A DNA stretch of 64,000 nt from the NCBI RefSeq assembly GCF_050859505.1, contig NZ_CP193934.1:2356001-2420000 (forward strand), in the 5' to 3' direction. The notes beneath the pieces are model-generated. The model saw nothing but the letters and a program-made list of their open reading frames with translations. It made no database searches and was not told the origin of the DNA. The first letter of the stretch is position 1, and each line of letters starts with the position of its first letter. Shown here piece by piece: positions 47,274 to 55,459 of this stretch. Origin of the DNA: Marinirhabdus sp050859505. Its GTDB lineage: Bacteria > Bacteroidota > Bacteroidia > Flavobacteriales > Flavobacteriaceae. The position numbers were made by a program, and so were the translations under genes.

Positions 47274-47801
47274 TTACCTAAACAAATCCATAATCTGATG
47301 CCAAATGGTTCTTTTGCGGCCTAATTCTTCTTCAAACTCTTCAAGATCGTTGCCTCTAATTCTGGAAAATAATTTTGCTCTAATCAAGTATACTATTGGA
47401 ACCAAAACCATCATTAAAGGTATTATATAGATAAGTTCAACCTCATCAAATCCACCACTTTCATTTATAATCCCCCACAATTGAAATGAATACATAGCAA
47501 GTGGCACCAAAATTATCCAATGCCACCAGTGCTTACAAGTAAAAAACCAAATAAAGAGTAGTAATAATGGAACAGCTTTACCAGAAACATACCAAGCTAA
47601 GTGCATAACACTATTATAACTTGTATTTATTGTAAAAAAAGAAGTTTCCCAAGAATTTGAATCTTCTGGGAAACTTTTGTATGAATAAAATATAAATGGA
47701 GTTATTGCAATTAAAATCACAATTATTCCTCCAATAAAAAGGATTTTCCTACCCTTGTCTCGGGATATCGGGGTTGACAATTTGCTGTTCTGTTGTTTCA
47801 T
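47274..47801 (-). CDS. Unknown polytopic membrane protein
   Basis: 175 residues from the ATG at 47801 (MKQQNSKLSTPISRDKGRK); the longer frame to 47843 lies inside the upstream lipoprotein gene. About four membrane helices: ILFIGGIIVILIAITPFIFY, VPLLLLFIWFFTC, WIILVPLAMYSFQLWGII, IYIIPLMMVLVPIVYLI. Basic cytosolic tail. Not recognised. Overlaps the small lipoprotein gene by 53 bases in another frame, so translation is probably coupled. Convergent with the regulator, 3 bases apart. Confidence 0.68.
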   Translation of the reverse strand: MKQQNSKLSTPISRDKGRKILFIGGIIVILIAITPFIFYSYKSFPEDSNSWETSFFTINTSYNSVMHLAWYVSGKAVPLLLLFIWFFTCKHWWHWIILVPLAMYSFQLWGIINESGGFDEVELIYIIPLMMVLVPIVYLIRAKLFSRIRGNDLEEFEEELGRKRTIWHQIMDLFR

Positions 47802-47883
47802 CTTCGATACTTTCTGGAGTACAAGATACAAATAGAGTTGCACTGAAGATTGCTGCTAAAAAAAGGTAGTTTTTAAGTTTCAT
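47749..47883 (-). CDS. 44-residue lipoprotein
   Basis: Minus-strand ORF from ATG 47883 to the stop at 47749-47751. Begins MKLKNYLFLAAIFSATLFVS with lipobox LFVSC; the mature peptide is only about 24 residues: CTPESIEDETTEQQIVNPDI plus PRQG. No homologue recognised with certainty, but small lipoproteins of this look occur beside TPR-AraC genes in flavobacteria. First gene of an overlapping pair with the membrane protein. Upstream motifs CGTATCTTAG and CTTAGCACG are shared with the gene at 44988. Confidence 0.72.
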   Translation of the reverse strand: MKLKNYLFLAAIFSATLFVSCTPESIEDETTEQQIVNPDIPRQG

Positions 47884-47915
47884 AATACTAGTTTTTGTGA
47901 GGTTTATAGTACAAA

Positions 47916-47964
47916 CTTAGCACGAAAAAACACAAGTATTAGGACTATTATCGGCGTATCTTAG
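47916..47964 (-). promoter_or_regulatory. Motif pair upstream of the small lipoprotein gene
   Basis: Forward-strand CTTAGCACG (47916-47924) and CGTATCTTAG (47955-47964), 39 bases apart. The same pair occurs at 45057-45065 and 45098-45107 (CATATCTTAG), 41 bases apart, upstream of the gene at 44988. Both genes flank the TPR-AraC gene. Confidence 0.45.
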
Positions 47965-48067
47965 TGGGTTTGGCTTTAGGCAAAAAAAATCCTGCTTAAA
48001 AGTATTCGATTTGGGGCAAATTCACTTAAGGGTAACTAATAATATATGTCTAGCTGCAATCTTTATT

Positions 48068-48481
48068 TCATAGGCAATTTTCTATATATACGGTTCTACT
48101 TCCATTTTGGTTTTTTGTTAGTTCTATCTTCGTTACCGTATCGGGCAACAATGTTTCAATTTTTTCTGGCCATTCTATTAAACACCAATGACCTGTATCT
48201 AAATAATCTTCTATCCCAATATCCAAAGCTTCTTCTTCACTTTCCAATCGGTAACAATCAAAATGATATACTTTCTCATTAGCTAGTACATATTCATTCA
48301 CAATAGAGAATGTTGGACTGCTTAAAGCTTCTTTTACACCAAGTTGCTGAGCTAAAACATTGATGAATGTTGTTTTGCCAACACCCATTCCTCCATAAAA
48401 TAAGAGGATTTTTGTAGTAGCTTCCAATAGCACTTTACCAGCAACTTCTGGTAATTCTTGTAGTGTAAAGGTGTGTTTCAT
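48068..48481 (-). CDS. tsaE: tRNA threonylcarbamoyladenosine biosynthesis ATPase TsaE
   Basis: 137 residues from the ATG at 48481; the longer frame to 48529 crosses a long inverted repeat and is rejected. P-loop YGGMGVGKTTFI (about 29-40), SSPTFSIVNEY (switch), YHFDCYRLESEEEALDIG and CLIEWPEKIE are the TsaE marks. ATPase of the TsaBDE complex that adds t6A37 to ANN-decoding tRNAs. Lies between porX and the accessory island. Confidence 0.94.
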   Translation of the reverse strand: MKHTFTLQELPEVAGKVLLEATTKILLFYGGMGVGKTTFINVLAQQLGVKEALSSPTFSIVNEYVLANEKVYHFDCYRLESEEEALDIGIEDYLDTGHWCLIEWPEKIETLLPDTVTKIELTKNQNGSRTVYIENCL

Positions 48482-48502
48482 AAATTTTAACAAAAGCGAA
48501 TA

Positions 48503-48552
48503 TATGTGAATTTCAACGATAATAAACAAATATAATCGTTGAAATTCACATA
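48503..48552. repeat. Perfect 18-base inverted repeat between porX and tsaE
   Basis: TATGTGAATTTCAACGAT (48503-48520) and its exact complement (48535-48552), 14 bases apart. No T-run follows on the minus strand. It could be a stabilising hairpin, attenuator or a remnant of a short mobile repeat. Confidence 0.85.
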
Positions 48553-48585
48553 TTGAAGAATATTCTTACAAATAAAGAATCTAAT

Positions 48586-50136
48586 TTATTGTTTAGGCTC
48601 TAAAACAGCGAAGGGTATGATCATTTCTTCTAAAGAAACGCCCCCATGCTGGTAGGTGTTTCTGTAGTACCCTACGTAATGGTTGTAGTTGTTGGGATAG
48701 GCAAAGAATAGGTCACCCTTAGCGAAAATAAAAGAGCTGCTCATATTTATAGTAGGAAGGTGAATTGCTTTAGGGTTCTTCGCAGCCAATACGTCCTTAT
48801 CTTCATAGGTAAGACTTTTACCAGTTTTGTAACGTAAATTTAAACTTGTGTTCTTATCACCAATCACTTTACTTGGGTTTTTTACATTAATAGTCCCATG
48901 ATCTGTGGTAATTATTAGTTTAAAACCAAGATTAGAGGCTTGCGTAATAATTTCCATAAGCGGGCTGTTCTTAAACCAGCTTTGCGTAAGAGAACGGTAA
49001 GATTTATCGGTAGAAGCTAGTTCTTTAATAACTTCCATTTCAGTTTTAGAATGCGATAGCATATCTACAAAATTGTAAACTACGGCTATTAAATCTTCAT
49101 CTTTATGACTTTTAAAGTTGTCTGAAAGCCTTTTCCCCTGTTTTAAACTAGAAATTTTATGATAACTCCAGTTTAAATTTTTATTTAAACGTTTTAATTG
49201 AGCCTCTAAAAATTGCTTTTCAAACATGTTTTTTCCACCTTCTTCTGTGTCATTTAGCCAATAGTCCGGGTGTAGTTTTTCCATCTCGCTAGGCATAAGT
49301 CCGGAGAAAATGGCATTCCTGGAGTATTGCGTCGCCGTAGGCAGGATACTACAAAACATTTCTTCTTTGGATTTCTTGTAGCTATTAGAAACAAAAGGTT
49401 CAAATGCTTTCCATTGGTCGTATCGAAGATTATCAACTACCACCAATAGTGTTGGGCCTTTGTCTACCTCTGGCATAATACGTTCTCTAAAAAGTGTGTG
49501 AGACATAATTGGCGCATCACCGTCATCTTCAAACCAGGATGGATAGTTCTTATCTATATATTTGCAGAATTGAGTATTAGCCTCTGTTTTTTGAGATTCT
49601 AAAATTTCAAACATACCGGTATCTTCAATATCTTCCAGCTGCAATTCCCAATACACCAGTTTTTGATACAACTCTACCCAGCCTTCGTAGGAATTTATCA
49701 TAGACATATCCATCGCAATTTTTCTAAATTCCTGCTGATAGCTAGATGTTGTTTTTTCTGAAATTAACCTGGAATGGTCTAAATTCTTTTTTAAACTCAA
49801 TAAAATCTGGTGAGGATTTACAGGTTTAATGAGATAGTCGGCAATTTTACTACCAATAGCTTCTTCCATGATATACTCCTCTTCACTCTTGGTGATCATC
49901 ACTACAGGAAGTGAGGCTTGTTTTTCTTTTAATTCGGCAAGGGTTTCAAGTCCTGTGAGTCCTGGCATATTTTCATCCAGAAAGACGATATCAAAATTTT
50001 CTTTCTCAATTTCTTCCAAAGCTTCGGTACCACTTTTAGCGGTTGTTACTTTGTAATTCTTATTTTCTAAGAAGATAATATGGGGTTTTAGTAAATCTAT
50101 TTCGTCGTCTACCCAAAGTACTTTTATATCGTTCAT
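48586..50136 (-). CDS. porX: T9SS regulator PorX (response regulator with PglZ domain)
   Basis: 516 residues. Receiver domain 1-120 with Asp9-Asp11 (WVDDE), phospho-acceptor Asp54 (FLDENMPG) and SKIADYLIKPV. A helical linker follows, then a C-terminal PglZ/alkaline-phosphatase-superfamily domain (about 200-516; VVVDNLRYDQWKAF, FSGLMPSEMEKLHPDYW, ITTDHGTINVKNP, HGGVSLEEMIIPF) with metal-binding Asp/His. In Porphyromonas and Flavobacterium, PorX controls T9SS with PorY/SigP and has nucleotide phosphodiesterase activity. A T9SS cargo protein is encoded at 30109. Confidence 0.94.
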   Translation of the reverse strand: MNDIKVLWVDDEIDLLKPHIIFLENKNYKVTTAKSGTEALEEIEKENFDIVFLDENMPGLTGLETLAELKEKQASLPVVMITKSEEEYIMEEAIGSKIADYLIKPVNPHQILLSLKKNLDHSRLISEKTTSSYQQEFRKIAMDMSMINSYEGWVELYQKLVYWELQLEDIEDTGMFEILESQKTEANTQFCKYIDKNYPSWFEDDGDAPIMSHTLFRERIMPEVDKGPTLLVVVDNLRYDQWKAFEPFVSNSYKKSKEEMFCSILPTATQYSRNAIFSGLMPSEMEKLHPDYWLNDTEEGGKNMFEKQFLEAQLKRLNKNLNWSYHKISSLKQGKRLSDNFKSHKDEDLIAVVYNFVDMLSHSKTEMEVIKELASTDKSYRSLTQSWFKNSPLMEIITQASNLGFKLIITTDHGTINVKNPSKVIGDKNTSLNLRYKTGKSLTYEDKDVLAAKNPKAIHLPTINMSSSFIFAKGDLFFAYPNNYNHYVGYYRNTYQHGGVSLEEMIIPFAVLEPKQ

Positions 50137-50286
50137 ATATGTATATTTGTTGTCGTTCTCCTTAGCGTTATGGAAGAAATGTGGATGTTATAGAAACTGA
50201 ATTTTTCAGAATATAAATCTTGCTAGTAGTAATAACCTCAAAATTACTATGCAAGTATCTTAGAAAAGCTAATTAAAGGTTAAATT

Positions 50287-51513
50287 TTGACGACCAGAAA
50301 AAAACTAAAAATCATTAACGATCCCATCTACGGCTTCATTACCGTACCGAACAAACTTATTTTCGAATTAATAGAGCATCGCTTCTTTCAGCGATTACGC
50401 CGGATCTCCCAAATGGGGATGAGCTATTTGGTCTATCCAGGAGCTCATCACACCCGTTTTCACCACGCTTTGGGCGCTATGTTCTTAATGGAGAAGGCAG
50501 TGCGCGTTTTACGCTCTAAAAATACCGAAATCTCTACAACAGAAGAAGACGCGCTGTACATTGCTATCTTATTACATGATATTGGCCACGGACCTTTTAG
50601 CCATGCCATGGAACATAGCATTGTAGAGAATATTTCCCACGAGCAGATTTCTCTGTGGATGATGGAGGAATTAAATAAAGAGTTTAAAGGTGCGCTTACG
50701 GTAGCGATTAAAATTTTTAAAAACGAATACCCTCGTAAGTTCTTACATCAATTGGTGTCTGGACAATTAGATATGGATAGGCTGGACTACTTACGTCGCG
50801 ACAGTTTTTACACGGGCGTAAGCGAAGGTGCTGTAAATAGTGAACGCCTTATAGCCATGCTTTACGTAAAAGATGATGCCTTGATGGTAGAGGAAAAGGG
50901 AATTTATTCCGTAGAAAAATTTATCGTTGCCCGTAGACTAATGTATTGGCAGGTGTATTTGCATAAAACAAGTTTGGTGGCAGAACAATTGTTGGTAAAA
51001 ATGCTAAAACGTGCTAAGTATCTTTCAGATAAGGGAGCTGAGGTGCCAGCAAGTACAGCGCTTTCCTATTTTCTTCGGAACCATGTTTCGGCTCAAGACT
51101 TTTCAGCTGAAATATTAGACACCTTTGCCACATTAGACGATTATGATATTGTTTCGGCCATGAAAACTTGGGTTCATCATGAAGATTTTGTGCTTAGCGA
51201 GCTATCAAAAATGCTGCTAAACAGAGATTTACTAAAGATAAAGTTGAAGAAAAAACCCATTCCGAAAGAAAAAATGGAAGAAAAACGATCTGAAGTGATG
51301 GAGAAATACAATTTAACCCACGAAGAAGTAACGTATTTCGTTTTTGAGGGTCTTATAGAGAATCAGGCATACGATATGAAGAAAGACACGATAAACCTAA
51401 TTACAAAAACAGGAAAGGTGATAGATGTAGCCAAAGCGAGCGACCAATTAAACATAGAAGCGCTCTCTAAGAAGGTGGTAAAATATTATCTATGCTATCC
51501 CAAAGCACATTAG
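50287..51513 (+). CDS. HD-domain phosphohydrolase
   Basis: 408 residues. HD residues: PGAHHTRFHHALG (His53-54, His59-60), ILLHDIGHGPFSHAM with HD at 97-98, and a later Asp in QLDMDRLDYLRRD. Resembles dGTPase-type HD proteins of the YdhJ/SamHD1 side family, often annotated HD domain-containing protein. Probably hydrolyses a nucleotide. Starts with TTG at 50287 (MTTRKKLKIINDPIYGF); the frame has no nearby ATG before the conserved IYG. Upstream of lpxD, as in many Flavobacteriia. Confidence 0.9.
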   Translation: MTTRKKLKIINDPIYGFITVPNKLIFELIEHRFFQRLRRISQMGMSYLVYPGAHHTRFHHALGAMFLMEKAVRVLRSKNTEISTTEEDALYIAILLHDIGHGPFSHAMEHSIVENISHEQISLWMMEELNKEFKGALTVAIKIFKNEYPRKFLHQLVSGQLDMDRLDYLRRDSFYTGVSEGAVNSERLIAMLYVKDDALMVEEKGIYSVEKFIVARRLMYWQVYLHKTSLVAEQLLVKMLKRAKYLSDKGAEVPASTALSYFLRNHVSAQDFSAEILDTFATLDDYDIVSAMKTWVHHEDFVLSELSKMLLNRDLLKIKLKKKPIPKEKMEEKRSEVMEKYNLTHEEVTYFVFEGLIENQAYDMKKDTINLITKTGKVIDVAKASDQLNIEALSKKVVKYYLCYPKAH

Positions 51514-51525
51514 CAATCCTTTTTT

Positions 51526-51533
51526 TATATTTG
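51526..51533 (+). promoter_or_regulatory. -7 box (TATATTTG) of the lpxD operon
   Basis: TATATTTG between the HD gene stop and the lpxD ATG, 20 bases before that ATG. The -33 element is not clear. Confidence 0.5.
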
Positions 51534-51552
51534 CAAATCTTGAAACCTATAA

Positions 51553-52578
51553 ATGAAATTTAAAGCCAGCCAGATTGCAGGAATTTTAAACGGCGAAGTA
51601 GAGGGAAATGAAGACGCCGAAGTTTCTAAATTATCGAAAATTGAAGAAGGGACAGAAGGGAGTTTAACCTTTTTGGCCAATCCTAAATACACTTCTTATA
51701 TTTACACTACGCAAGCTTCGGTCACAATTGTGAATGCCGATTTTATTGCTGAAAATCCCATTACCACCACCTTGATTAAAGTGGAAGATGCCTATAAAGC
51801 GTTTTCTATGTTGTTGGAATATTACAACCAGGTAAAGATGAATAAAACGGGAATTGAGCAACCCGTCTTTATTTCTGAAAGTGCCAGCTATCCCGAAGAT
51901 ATTTATTTGGGCGCTTTTTGCTACCTGGGAGATAACGTAACTATAGGTAAAAATGCAAAGATTTATCCTAACGTGTATATTGGTGATAACGTTCAAATAG
52001 GTGATAATGTCGTTGTTTTTGCAGGGGCTAAAATTTATTCTGAAACGAGTATTGGCAATAATTGTCTTATACATAGTGGTGTGATCATAGGAGCAGACGG
52101 ATTTGGTTATACTCCAAATGAAAAAGGCGAATACACTAAAGTGCCTCAAACCGGAAATGTAATTATAGAAGATAACGTGGACGTAGGAGCAGGAACCACT
52201 ATTGACCGAGCAACGTTGGGTTCTACCATTATCCGTAAAGGGGTTAAGCTAGACAACCAAATACAGATTGCTCATAATGTAGAGATTGGTAAAAACACTG
52301 TAATTGCAGCACAAACGGGAATTGCTGGCTCAACAAAAATTGGAGAAGGTTGCCAGATTGGCGGTCAGGTAGGTTTTGCAGGCCACTTAACTATTGGTAA
52401 TAATGTTCGCATACAGGCGCAAAGTGGCATTGGTCGCAACGTAAAAGACAATGAAACATTACAAGGCTCTCCAGCGTTTAATTATGGTGACTACAACAAG
52501 AGCTACGTACATTTTAAAAACTTATCCAGTACCATGCTACGCTTTAACGATATTGAAAAAAAACTAAAAAATGACTGA
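51553..52578 (+). CDS. lpxD: UDP-3-O-(3-hydroxyacyl)glucosamine N-acyltransferase LpxD
   Basis: 341 residues, as in E. coli (341). Third committed step of lipid A synthesis: N-acylation of UDP-3-O-acyl-glucosamine. N-terminal uridine-binding domain (1-100), left-handed beta helix of hexapeptide repeats (about 105-290; IGDNVQIGDNVVVFAGAKIY) and catalytic His241 in QIAHNVEIGKN. C-terminal helix KNLSSTMLRFNDIEKKL. Overlaps the next gene by 8 bases. A second, shorter paralogue is at 58423. Confidence 0.95.
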   Translation: MKFKASQIAGILNGEVEGNEDAEVSKLSKIEEGTEGSLTFLANPKYTSYIYTTQASVTIVNADFIAENPITTTLIKVEDAYKAFSMLLEYYNQVKMNKTGIEQPVFISESASYPEDIYLGAFCYLGDNVTIGKNAKIYPNVYIGDNVQIGDNVVVFAGAKIYSETSIGNNCLIHSGVIIGADGFGYTPNEKGEYTKVPQTGNVIIEDNVDVGAGTTIDRATLGSTIIRKGVKLDNQIQIAHNVEIGKNTVIAAQTGIAGSTKIGEGCQIGGQVGFAGHLTIGNNVRIQAQSGIGRNVKDNETLQGSPAFNYGDYNKSYVHFKNLSSTMLRFNDIEKKLKND

Positions 52579-53980
52579 TTGTAACGCACCTATGCAAACC
52601 ACGATCGCAAAAGAAGTCACACTCACTGGAGTAGGACTTCACACGGGAAAAGAGGTGACACTTATCTTTAAACCTGCTCCCACAAATCACGGCTATACCT
52701 TTGTTCGTGTAGATTTGGAAGGAAGCCCCGTGATTGAAGCAGATGCTAATTATGTGGTAAATACCCAACGTGGAACCAACCTGGAAAAACGAGGCGTAAA
52801 AATTCAGACTTCGGAGCACGTTTTAGCTGCTTTGGTAGGAATGCAAGTAGATAATTGTATTCTGGAACTGAATGCTTCTGAACCACCTATAATGGATGGG
52901 TCTTCAAAATATTTTGTGGAAGCTATTGAAAAAGCAGGTATTGTCGAACAAGACCAGCCAAGAAATGAGTATGTGGTAACGGAAGTAATTTCCTATCTGG
53001 ATGAAGAGTCTGGAAGCGAAATTACCATTATACCCTCAGACGATTACCAAGTGACCACCATGGTCGATTTTGGCACAAAAGTCCTGGGAACACAAAATGC
53101 ATCGTTAAAGGATTTGAAAGACTTCAAAACCGAAATTGCAGATGCGAGAACCTTCAGCTTTTTGCACGAAATTGAAATGTTGCTGGATCACGGTCTTATT
53201 CAAGGTGGCGATTTAAACAATGCTATTGTATATGTAGACAAAGAGCTTTCTCCAGAAACGATGGAGAAATTGCGAAATGCCTTCAAAAAAGATAAAATTT
53301 CAGTAAAGCCTAACGGAATATTAGACAACCTTACACTGCATTACCCTAATGAAGCCGCAAGACACAAGCTGTTGGATGTTATTGGAGATTTGGCATTGGT
53401 TGGAACACGCATTCGCGGAAAAGTAATTGCTAACAAACCGGGACATTTTGTAAATACTCAATTTGCAAAAAAGCTTTCTCAACGTATAAAACTTGAAAAG
53501 CGAAATAACATTCCAAAATTCAATCCGCATGCAACGCCTGCTAAAGATGTGAATGCTATTATGGATATGCTGCCTCACCGTCCCCCATTTTTGTTTGTTG
53601 ACAAAATTTTGGAGTTGAGTGACACTCATGTAATTGGATTGAAGAATGTAACCATGAACGAACCGTTCTTTGTTGGGCATTTTCCAGGAGCTCCAGTAAT
53701 GCCAGGCGTACTTATAGTAGAAGCAATGGCGCAAACTGGCGGAATTCTAGCGCTAAGCACTGTTCCAGATCCTGAAAATTATTTGACGTTTTTTATGAAA
53801 ATAAATAATGTGAAATTTAAGCAACAGGTAAATCCAGGAGATACGTTGTTTTTTAAACTCGAATTAATTACCCCAATTAGAAGAGGAATTGTGCATATGC
53901 GAGGAAATGCCTATGCCAATGACAAATTAGTAACCGAAGCCGAATTAATGGCTCAAATTGTAAAAACCAAAAACACATGA
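52571..53980 (+). CDS. lpxC: Bifunctional LpxC-FabZ (UDP-3-O-acyl-GlcNAc deacetylase / 3-hydroxyacyl-ACP dehydratase)
   Basis: 469 residues, the Bacteroidota fusion. LpxC part (1-310): zinc ligands His83 (TSEHVLAAL), His265 and Asp269 (RHKLLDVIGD), and general-acid His292 (NKPGHFVNTQ). FabZ part (325-469): MLPHRPPFLFVDKI, catalytic His370 (VGHFPGAPVMPGV) and Glu384 (LIVEAMAQTGG). The fusion joins lipid A commitment with fatty-acid elongation on one polypeptide. Overlaps lpxD by 8 bases and lpxA by 4 (ATGA). Confidence 0.97.
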   Translation: MTDCNAPMQTTIAKEVTLTGVGLHTGKEVTLIFKPAPTNHGYTFVRVDLEGSPVIEADANYVVNTQRGTNLEKRGVKIQTSEHVLAALVGMQVDNCILELNASEPPIMDGSSKYFVEAIEKAGIVEQDQPRNEYVVTEVISYLDEESGSEITIIPSDDYQVTTMVDFGTKVLGTQNASLKDLKDFKTEIADARTFSFLHEIEMLLDHGLIQGGDLNNAIVYVDKELSPETMEKLRNAFKKDKISVKPNGILDNLTLHYPNEAARHKLLDVIGDLALVGTRIRGKVIANKPGHFVNTQFAKKLSQRIKLEKRNNIPKFNPHATPAKDVNAIMDMLPHRPPFLFVDKILELSDTHVIGLKNVTMNEPFFVGHFPGAPVMPGVLIVEAMAQTGGILALSTVPDPENYLTFFMKINNVKFKQQVNPGDTLFFKLELITPIRRGIVHMRGNAYANDKLVTEAELMAQIVKTKNT

Positions 53981-54759
53981 ACCAACCGTTAGCGTATGTA
54001 CACCCAGGGGCAAAAATTGCCAAAAATGTGGTGATAGAGCCGTTTACAACCATACATAATAATGTTGTAATTGGCGAGGGAACGTGGATTGGTTCTAACG
54101 TGACCATCATGGAAGGCGCCCGAATTGGGAAGAATTGTAATATTTTTCCAGGAGCTGTAATCTCTGCTATTCCACAGGATTTGAAATTTCAAGATGAAGA
54201 GACTACCGCAGAAATTGGCGATAATACAACCATTAGAGAATATGTAACTGTAAATCGTGGTACCGTAGACAGAGGAAAAACTGTAATTGGTAATAATTGT
54301 TTAATTATGGCCTACTGTCACATTGCACACGATTGCTTTGTAGGCGATAACTGTATCTTTTCTAACAATAGTACCTTAGCAGGACATATTACTGTGGGGA
54401 ACCACGTGATTTTAGCTGGGATGACGGCTGTACATCAGTTTTGTATGATTGGTAATCACGCCTTTGTAACAGGAGGTTCTTTGGTTCGGAAAGATGTGCC
54501 ACCATTTGTAAAAGCTGCCCGGGAACCATTGTCGTATGTGGGTATTAATTCAATTGGATTAAGACGTCGCGGATTTGATACTAATAAAATTCAGGAGATT
54601 CAGAATATTTACCGAATCTTATATCAAAAGACATACAATACCACTCAAGCTTCAGAAATTATTGAAGCAGAAATGGAAGCAACTCCAGAACGTGATGAAA
54701 TCCTTCAGTTTATCAAAAACTCGAAGCGTGGTATTATGAAAGGATACTTTCAGAACTAG
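53977..54759 (+). CDS. lpxA: UDP-N-acetylglucosamine O-acyltransferase LpxA
   Basis: 260 residues. First step of lipid A synthesis: 3-O-acylation of UDP-GlcNAc. Hexapeptide left-handed beta helix (about 8-190), catalytic His118 in YCHIAHDCFVG (E. coli His125), and C-terminal helices (GINSIGLRRRGFDTNKIQEI) of the LpxA type. Start ATG overlaps the LpxC-FabZ stop by four bases, so the three genes are one operon. Confidence 0.95.
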   Translation: MNQPLAYVHPGAKIAKNVVIEPFTTIHNNVVIGEGTWIGSNVTIMEGARIGKNCNIFPGAVISAIPQDLKFQDEETTAEIGDNTTIREYVTVNRGTVDRGKTVIGNNCLIMAYCHIAHDCFVGDNCIFSNNSTLAGHITVGNHVILAGMTAVHQFCMIGNHAFVTGGSLVRKDVPPFVKAAREPLSYVGINSIGLRRRGFDTNKIQEIQNIYRILYQKTYNTTQASEIIEAEMEATPERDEILQFIKNSKRGIMKGYFQN

Positions 54760-54773
54760 GAAATTTGCGATGT

Positions 54774-54796
54774 CAGGTTGAGCGCAGTCAAAACCT
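54774..54796. repeat. Copy of the TTGAGCGCAGTC intergenic word
   Basis: AGGTTGAGCGCAGTCAAAACCT: the outer AGGTT/AACCT pair and the core resembles the arms at 44323-44385 and GTTGACTGCAATCGAAC at 25264-25280. Intergenic, 15 bases after lpxA. Confidence 0.5.
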
Positions 54797-54837
54797 ATTG
54801 CATCTACATAAATTTAATATTAATAATTTAAAAGATA

Positions 54838-54851
54838 CCCGCCTATGCGGG
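54838..54851 (+). promoter_or_regulatory. Hairpin just before the efp start
   Basis: CCCGC, loop CTAT, GCGGG; ends 8 bases before the efp ATG. Could influence translation start; it also resembles a small GC hairpin I recall between flavobacterial genes. Confidence 0.5.
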
Positions 54852-54858
54852 CATAAGT

Positions 54859-55425
54859 ATGGCATCAACATCAGACATTAGAAAAGGATTATGTATTCAT
54901 TACAACCACGATATATATAAAGTTATTGAATTTTTACATGTGAAGCCAGGAAAAGGCCCCGCGTTTGTTAGGACAAAATTAAAAAGTGTGACCAATGGAA
55001 AAGTGATAGACAATACTTTTTCAGCCGGGCATAAAATTGAAGATGTACGTGTGGAGACGCATAAATTTCAGTTTTTATATGCTGAAGGCGATTTTTACCA
55101 CTTTATGAATACCGAAGATTATACCCAAATACGTTTAACAAAAGACGCTTTGGATACGCCAGAATTAATGAAAGAAGGTGAAGTAGTAACGGTATTGATT
55201 AATACCGAAGACAATGCACCGCTTTCCGTAGATTTACCAGCACACGTTATTCTGGAAGTTGCCTCAACAGAGCCAGGAGTTAAAGGAAACACGGCAACAA
55301 ATGCTACCAAACCTGCTATCATGGAAACAGGAGCTGAGGTAAATGTACCGCTGTTTATTAACGAAGGTGACAAGATTAGAATAGATACTGAGAAAGGTCA
55401 GTATCAGGAACGGGTTAAGGAGTAA
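54859..55425 (+). CDS. efp: Elongation factor P
   Basis: 188 residues, standard length. Rescues ribosomes at polyproline. The KOW-like N-terminal domain has the tip loop KPGKGPAF with Lys32 in the place of E. coli Lys34, then two OB domains (LYAEGDFYHFMNTEDYTQI; SVDLPAHVILEVASTEPGVKG) and the FINEGDKIRIDTEKGQY end. No epmA/epmB-type gene is nearby, so the Lys may be unmodified. Confidence 0.97.
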   Translation: MASTSDIRKGLCIHYNHDIYKVIEFLHVKPGKGPAFVRTKLKSVTNGKVIDNTFSAGHKIEDVRVETHKFQFLYAEGDFYHFMNTEDYTQIRLTKDALDTPELMKEGEVVTVLINTEDNAPLSVDLPAHVILEVASTEPGVKGNTATNATKPAIMETGAEVNVPLFINEGDKIRIDTEKGQYQERVKE

Positions 55426-55459
55426 TGTAGTTATTTTAACAAAGACAATTAAAGTAGTT

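Noticed and set aside
51664..52149. Minus-strand ORF of 161 codons inside lpxD
   Set aside because: Antisense to the hexapeptide repeats; shadow caused by their periodic codon use.
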